A stretch of 64,000 nt of DNA from Adineta vaga. Its lineage: Eukaryota > Rotifera. The DNA is taken from the NCBI GenBank assembly GCA_021613535.1, contig CP075497.1, positions 5,642,001-5,706,000 of the forward strand, read 5' to 3'. The position numbers were made by a program, and so were the translations under genes. Shown here piece after piece: positions 52,201-61,200 of this stretch; positions within the stretch are counted from its first letter, which is position 1; every line of letters starts with the position of its first letter. The notes under the pieces were generated by a model. That model worked only from the letters and a program-made list of their open reading frames with translations, had not been told where the DNA came from and made no database searches.

Positions 52201-55200
52201 GTACATCTATCGCTCTGACACAAGAAATAAATTACATGATCCACTTTTAAAGAACTAATTTTGATGAATACGAAAATTGAATTCGATACTTATTACGCGA
52301 CTTCAAGAGAAGATCAAGACGGTTATTTTTTAAGAATAATGAACACAAAAAAATAAATCCTATCGATTTTACCTGACGTTGAAGGAACTGATGGTACCGT
52401 TGATGAAATTGTTTCATTGGTAATTCCTTTTGAAGATCCTGTATCTAAAAATCAACTTATTTAAAGGTTTTACTGATACTTTATAAACTTATATTACTTG
52501 TGGTTTGCATAGTAACTGTTGAAGAACCTGCCAAGCGAAATTCAGTATATATAAGCATATTATTCTATCAAATCAATTTGTTTGTAATAACTTACCTGAA
52601 GTTAGACTAGTTCCTTGTGATATTGAAGAGGCTGGTGTTGATGAAAAACTTGTTGTTGATGAAAAACTTGTGGTTGATGAATAAGGATAAAAACAAGCCA
52701 TAATAGATAATGTTACATGATGTGATGGCTTTTTATCATATGTATTAAAAGAGATCAATAATGTTGAACCTGGCGGTAATGGAGTTTTTGGAAAACCAGT
52801 AACAACTGTGTCATTAACTGGTGATTGAAGTGTAATAGAACTCGAACCATACGATAGAATAATGAGTACTGTGACCTGATTTACGTTAGTAATTGTTTTA
52901 TTTCCAATAGCTAATGTGACAATTATAGGTGTAATTGATGGAGCAAATTCGATTTCAATTGTAGCATCATTTGAGGCAAATATAACACCGTCACCATTCG
53001 GACGAATATTCGGTGATTGTGGCGTATGACTACCATATATTGTATAATTCAATACATTCTGTGGCTGATCCATACCTTCTTCCAATGAGCACAAATGTGG
53101 TGTACCTATGATGATAAATAACAGAAAAAAATCATCAGTCTTTTCATCGAATATAGTTGAAAAGTACCTGTTGATGTTGCATGACTAATAGTGCTTGGAA
53201 CTGAAGTTAATAAATGATAAATATTAATTATCAGACTAATGTTTTTTTTTAAATTTTAAAAACATACTTGATAGAGTAGTTTCTTCGGGACCTTCTGTGT
53301 GAACAATTTCTGTTTCTTTTTCGTGAGCTGAATAGATATATACGCATACATATAACTATCATAAAATCATTCGAAGATTTTAACTTACTAGTTTTTGTAC
53401 TGCCTAAAGATGTAAATCCTGATGTAGTCGCTAAAAAAATTAAAGAAGAAATTGATTTTTTTTAAAATTGTTTGTTTCTTCTTACAACTGATAAATCGTT
53501 CAGTTGTTATCTGTGATGCTGTAACTAGAAAATAAGATAATATTCTCTCATCATAATAAATTTGAAATATTCTTTTAGAAAAAAAAACCTGTTGATATCG
53601 TCGTTGGTTGTCCACAGATATAAACAGCTAAACGAATATGATAACCTAAGTTAGAATTGTTCTTAGTTCTTGGCACAATTCTGATTTGTTTTGCTTTTAT
53701 TTGATAGAATTTCGTTTCTGAATTTTCTTGATCCTAGATGAAACATAAAACGTATATATATATATATATATATGAAAATTTAAAGACAAACTAAAACGAT
53801 TTCTTTACTTACACTTGCTAGCACATATTCATCACCATTTGATGTTGTATATGAAATACTATAGGATTTTACATTCGAATCCGATAGAATAATCACAGAA
53901 TAAATTGTTTGCTCCAATGGAAAACTGATGGTTATCGCTCCACCATCGACCATTTCAAGACCTTGATCATTTTCTTTGACGAGATTTATAACATCTTTGT
54001 TATTGTAGGAAACTTCCACACCATATGTACTGGTTGCATTTGCAGCAAGAACATTTTCAGGAATGCAAACATATGGGGTGGCTAGAAAGATAGTTTATCT
54101 TGGAACAAAATGTTTTTCAAATAATCAATAATTATTACTTGGTGTTGAAGAAACAGTCGGTGCTGTTCCTGATGTTGTAGAAAAAACTGTGGATCCTAAT
54201 AGAATGAATACGGTTAAATATAAAAAAGAACATCAATTCATCTTGCGTCTCACCCTCTGCACAACCCAATAGTTCTAGTTGCGCTGACAAAACAGTATTA
54301 GTCAATGTTCGATAAAAAGTAAACCGTATAACAAGCACATCAATAATTGGTTGTACAAAGTACACGGTAGTTATTGCCGTTGATGATGATTCTGTTCGTC
54401 GAATAGGCTGAAAACAGAACGATAATTTAATAAAAATAATCAGAAAAGTTAATACAAACATTTCCAGAATATTGAATATTTTTACTTGAAAGTGTATCAT
54501 ATTCAATATGAATTTCTGACACTGTACCACGTATTTCAAAACCAGTTAATGTTTTAGCATTATCTATCAATAAATGAATGTTTGTGAAAAACAAATCGAA
54601 TATGTTTTATTAAATATTTTACTTTGAGAAAAGCGAATTTCAACATTTGGTGTTGCATCATCACTATCAGCACTCCAAAAATTTGGATTATTCATACGAA
54701 TAGCATCCACGCCATCATTCTGGTACTTTTGTGACGAAACAGATATATCACTCGTAGGAATAAGTTGATTCTGTAAACCCATTTTATCATTACACCGATA
54801 TGAAGTAGCTAAAAAGAATTACATAACTCAATCAAACATTTCAACGATGAAAAGAGTCTTACTTTCTGATGAAGACATTGTTGAAGTTAAATATGCTAAA
54901 CAAAAGGAAAAATGTCCATTACAATCTTCCTCTCAACAAATACTTACATGTGGTAGTTGATGTTCCTTAAAAGAAGAAAAATAATCAACTTTTGCTTATT
55001 TTGATAATTGGAATTTATTTACCTGTACAACCCGTGATTTCTAAGGCTGTAATACTGATCGCCTCGTCTTTCGTATTAGAAATGGTCACTGTTAGTTGTG
55101 TTGTTGGTTGTGTCGATGGTGAAGTAATTATAATCGTATATTTTACAGATGTATCAGAAGTCGAAACAATATCACCCATTACTGGAGTATTGGATGGATT

Positions 55201-58200
55201 GGTACGAGCATAAAATACGGTCACCGGTTTTGTTGATGTCAAATGGATTTCCATAATTTGATACGGAGATGGAAAGAAAATATTGAATACAACGGTATTC
55301 TTTTTAATTTCCACCGGTTGTGATGTTGAGATTTCTGGATTTTTCGAAAAATTTTGTATTTGAGGTGATGAGACAGAATATATCAATGATGAAGTAAGTG
55401 TAAATGCCTGATACGTTGATGATGTGTTGGTACAGACTGGAAATGAAAATAATAAATTTTCATTTGATATACTATAGTCAATTCAAGAAATCAAACCTTC
55501 CGGAGTTGTTGTTGTTGTTGAGGGTGTGAGTGTTGTTGTATAATTACAAAGATTGTCATCTTCATCCGTTTTATCCATACAATCAGCATAATTATCACAA
55601 ACACGTGAATTATTGACACATTTACCAAGTGGATTACTCTGAGTAATATCACAGATAAATTGTGTGCATGGAGGTAGAGTACCTTGTTAAAAAGAAATAA
55701 AGAAAAATTATGCATGAAAAATATTGAAATATCATACTTTGGATCTGACATCTAGGATAATTTGGAAACAATTGTGGATTTTCATCAGAACCATCATCAC
55801 AATCTTTTTCACCATCACAAAGTTCTTCTTCGGGAATACAATGGTAGACATTTGATACCAAACATAGCTTAGTCGTACAGACTGATGTAGTAGTTCCTGG
55901 ACTTGTTGATGCTAAAAGTATCAATGAAAATGTTTTAATTAGATACTTATCCTATTCATACATACTTGAGAGAATGGTTGTTGATGTTGCACTTGTCGTT
56001 GGAAAAGGTGTTGTTGATGTTGCACTTGTCGTTGGAAAAAGTGTTGTTGATGTTGCACTTGTCGTTGGAAAAGGTGTTGTTGATTTATCTTTGCAAAAAA
56101 AGATGATATATCGATTATAAAAAAATAGAATAAAGAAACACAGATGACTTACTGCAGTTTGGATGTGTTTCATCATCATTTTTCGGACAATTCGGTACTC
56201 CATCACATAATTTTGTCATATTAATACAGCCTCCTCCATTACATGTATATTCATTTATATTACAAAGACAATTCTTTTCATCTGAACCATCTCTACATTG
56301 TTCTATACCGTCACAAACGTTAGCCACAGGAATGCAGTCACATATGGTTGTACATGCAAATTTATTATCTGTGCACATACAAGTACAATTTTTTTCATCA
56401 CTACCATCACCACAATCATCGTGAGTGTCACAACGTTGTTCTATAGGTAAACATTTACTCATTGGATTATCATTACAACGGAACGCACGACCACTTTCCG
56501 TATCACATTCTGTATGATTACACTGATGTTCATCAGAATTGTCAAAGACACCTTTTTGCGTACAATCAACATGACCATCACATACCCAAGATCGGTCTAT
56601 GCATTTGCCATTGTCACATCGAAAACCATAACATGGATAAGTTTCATTACAGTTGAATTCATCACTTCCATCACGACAATTCGGTAAATTATCACAACGT
56701 TTCGTAGAATTAACACATTGACCATTATCACAAATAAAATCATTAGGTGTACATCCTATAAAACAATGATAATGATTATTTTTTTCAAGACAAAAGAGCC
56801 AATAATAAAGATACGTACCACAATTGAATTCATCGGATTCATCATCACAATCACTTATTTTATCACAAACATGTGATAGAGGAATACATACACCCGTTGA
56901 ATTACATGTAAATTCATTTCGAGAACATTTTGGTACACAATTGGGTAATGGAACACAAAGGAATGTACCATTCGTACATGTACTAGATTCAAAAATAAAG
57001 ATGACTAGAGTCGAAAGAAAATTTGTTAAATTTACCATTGATCACAGTTACGAATAAGTTTTGTTCCAACTGAATAAGGTATATTGTTATCAATACATGG
57101 GCATGCATCTGGTTCAACACATGTACCCGTTTCATCCATAACTTGACCTTCTGGACAAAAACAACCTTCATGACAACCTGAGTCTACACAACTATAATCA
57201 TCTTTTAGATAAATATCTCGACACGTAGATTGACAGATAGCTCCGCAAGCCATATAAATTTTTCCATATTCACATTGCATTGCTACATGTTAAACATAGC
57301 TATTTTGAATTGAAAATTCTTTTGCAAAAAAAGAAAACTTACGGCATCTATCCTGTGTACGCCATTTCACTGGTACTTCGATAGATTGACATTTCTCACC
57401 AAATGTTGAAAGTGATGTACATAAACACTCGCAATCACCACCAGTATCACAACTAGAAAGAAAAATGACATTAGAATGTTCATTATAAATGACAAGACTA
57501 TTTCATACTGGCAAGCATCATAAAGACAATTACGATAATAATCTTGTACAACAGTTGCATCAAGTTTTTCAATACATGGTAAAAATGGATTGGTTTCTGA
57601 TCTATCAATAATCTAGTAATAACATAAAATATTATATAATTATTTTGAAAACTTTCATAGATATGTCAAAGATGACAACTTACCAAAGAACATTCTTTTG
57701 TTGCCCAATTTCTACGTGCTTCAAAGCCAGCACATGGTGCAGAAGGATCTACAACCGGTGATGGTCCAGTTACACATGTTTGTTCAACTTTCCATGATTC
57801 AGCCATATCAGTAATCGTACCTGGAACACCGCTGGCAGTACTAAAAGATATTTTACAGATGTTAATCTATTTTTTTCGAAATGAAGAATGAATTTTTTAC
57901 TTAAGATCATCAGTTGGATCATTATCTGAATCACCACAGAGACCAGCAGTTTGTCCTTTCATATTATAAGGAATAGTGACGTAGATACGTGTTTTTTCAT
58001 CCCATTTGACAATTATATCCGAGCAATTGACAAAAACGAATAAACCTGATTTCATCAATGATACATCACCAAAAACACGATGTCCTAAATCTAGATCTTT
58101 GACTTCCACATCACCGACAATAGGATCTCGACCACGCGTCAAGGAAACTGTTAAACCTTTACATTTGATGAAGATATTTTTCGCACATGTGACACCTGAT

Positions 58201-61200
58201 GTACCACATTGTACATTTTCAGTAATTACACGAAATGATAGATCTTTCGTTTGTGTTAAGACATATTTGCAATTGCCTTGATATGAATAATAATTACCAT
58301 CATATGTTACATAATGTGGATCACCAGATGCCGAACATGTTGCACTACATTTCTGTTCAGTACATATCCATGAACCAGCAGAACATTTACAATCTTTACA
58401 ACCTGATTTAACCGATTGTTCCGGACCATATGAACGGCCAGCATATCGACATGGACAAGCTTTCACATCCACACAAGTTTTTAACTAATGAAGAATTGAT
58501 AGAAAAAATAAACAATATACTTTTCTTTTTTCCTATTCTATATATTTAACTTACATCTTGACTCAGAACTTTCCCATTAGGACATGTACATCCTTCATAG
58601 GTAAGTCCACAATCTCGCCATGTTTTCATATTATCACATGTTTTCACACATGCTGTAGCATTGTATGAATAAACTTGTGTTTCTGGACAAGTTGTTGCTG
58701 CTTCACATGATTGAGAACCACAATTCCATTTTCCATTCGTACATGTACTAAACGAATATTTCAATAAATCATAATAGAAAAAGAAACAATTCTTTCTTAC
58801 CAATTTCCACATGATCTTGCGACTGTTTGGCCTGCTTTAATATAAGTATTTGTTTCAAAATCATAACACGCACAACCACTTTGTGGGACACATTGTGGTT
58901 TGTCTGATACTGAGACATCGAGGTAGGATTGACTTGGACATGAACAACCAGCCATACATTCTCGTTCATAACATGATTGATTAACTACTGAAATGTCATG
59001 ACATGTTTGAGAGCATTTTGGTGCACAATCACTATATGCAGCTCCACCACTACATTGTCCGTATTGTGCATCTTGACATTTAAGTTTAAGATTAGCATCA
59101 CTCATCCAATTAATTGTTATATTCGCTAAACGACATTCACGTGCATATGCAGCAGCAGCTGCGCAAACAAATGTATTTTGAAAATGTGAATTCTTATCAG
59201 AACATAAATCATATTGGCAACTTTGAAAAAATGGAGATGGATCAATTTTTGATGCGCATGCTTGAAATAAAGATGATTTCAAAATTGAACAAGTACTCAT
59301 GGCTCCTGATTGAAGCTAAAATCAAAGAAATACAATTGAATTTTCATATGTGGAAGAATTATTTCATCAGTTCTATACATTGCCGTTAATTGTACATGGA
59401 TCATCTTGATTTGGTGTTGTACATACTGTACTTGTTTTATATTCATCGATGAATGATTGAGTATTTGTATCGACAATTTGTGTACGTATTGAGAAATCAT
59501 TATCACGATTGAAATCAAATGTGCCACATAAACCACGTGTATTATTCACATGTGTAGGATCTAAACGAATATAAACTCGAATACCATCGAATTGAATTTG
59601 AGCACCACGACCTAAACATAAAATCAAATCAATTTTTTAGTTTCATAAAAAAGGACTATATGAGTAAAAATTGCATACAAGTAATCGTATGAAACACCGT
59701 TGTTTCACGTGTCACAGTGACTTCAACATTTTTATATGGTAAAATTGCTCGAATTTCACCATTAATTTGAACATTTTTATCTTTAATGTAAACATATGTT
59801 TGATTACATTTGACAGTTAAATCTTTATAATTTGATGTCGATGTATAAGAATTTGTCATTGCTACATATAGACCAATTGATGGATTGATTTCCTATAGAA
59901 AGATAAAAGAAGACGAATGCTTTTCGTTTAGATCTTCTCTGAACAATGTATAAAAACAAATGATCTTTTACTTCAACTAGAATATATTCACAATTGCCTC
60001 GAACAGAATAGAACTTTCCATCAAATGTTTGAATATGATTTGTTCCAAGTACTGAGCATGTTCTTGAACAATATTTCTTCGTACAAGACCAAGTACCAGT
60101 AACGCATTTACTGTTGAATAAAAAAATAAAATAATCATCAGATTTTCGAAAACAATTATTTTCTTATCAATTCATACCATTCATTACAATCAACTTTAAT
60201 TGAAGCTCCTGCTAGATAATATTTTCCTTCTGCACGACAAGTACATTGTTCAACTTTTGTACATGTTCCATTACGACCAATATCGATGACTGAGCCACTT
60301 GGACATACACAACCTGGTGAACAATCTTTTTTACAATCGACAGAATCTGTAAATTGTTGTCGATAATTTTGACATGTCGATGGACATGATGTTGCACATT
60401 CTGTATAGATTTTTGCATTTTCACAAGATTTTGGACAACGATCAGTTGTTCGCCAATCAATATGCATATAATTATCCTCACAATCACGTCCTACTGCTTC
60501 GAATGAAGAACAAACTGCTTGCTCTTGAGCATTTATACCGTACTTAGCAGCGACACAATGATCACGTTTACATGTTTCATATATTGGTGTAGTATTCAAA
60601 ACACGGTTGCATATTTTAAATGAATCATATGGACTAATAATTGGTCTACAAGCGACTTCAGCAGCATCAATTAAATCTGCAGTACATGGATCTGTAGGTA
60701 CCGGACTTGTAGGACACTAAATCAAGTTAATAGTAACGAAATGTATGATAATTTCATAGTACTTACACCACTATCAGTACGCCATTCATTAGCAAAATGT
60801 GTTGCTGATGCACTGAGTGAACCGTCGGGTAATTGAAGATCATCTGCAAGATTTTTATCAATATAAAATCTAAGAAATCAAATAAAACAAATATTTTCTT
60901 ACCATCACGATTGTTTGTATATGTTCCGCAAAGACCAGTGACTTGTTTCATATAGGTTTGTTCAATTGTAACAGCAACTGTCATACCATCATCCCATTTG
61001 AGACGAACACCATCCGAATAACGTAAATAGGTATAATCTCCAGAACGACGTTCAATTGTCAATGCTAAAAGGAAACAAATATTTCTTTTTCTATTTGATT
61101 TTTGTTATTTTCTCTCTAACACTTACGTCCATCAACATATCCTTGATTATCATTGAGTGCAACATTATTCACGATAACTTTTCTTCCTGTTGCAGTGATA

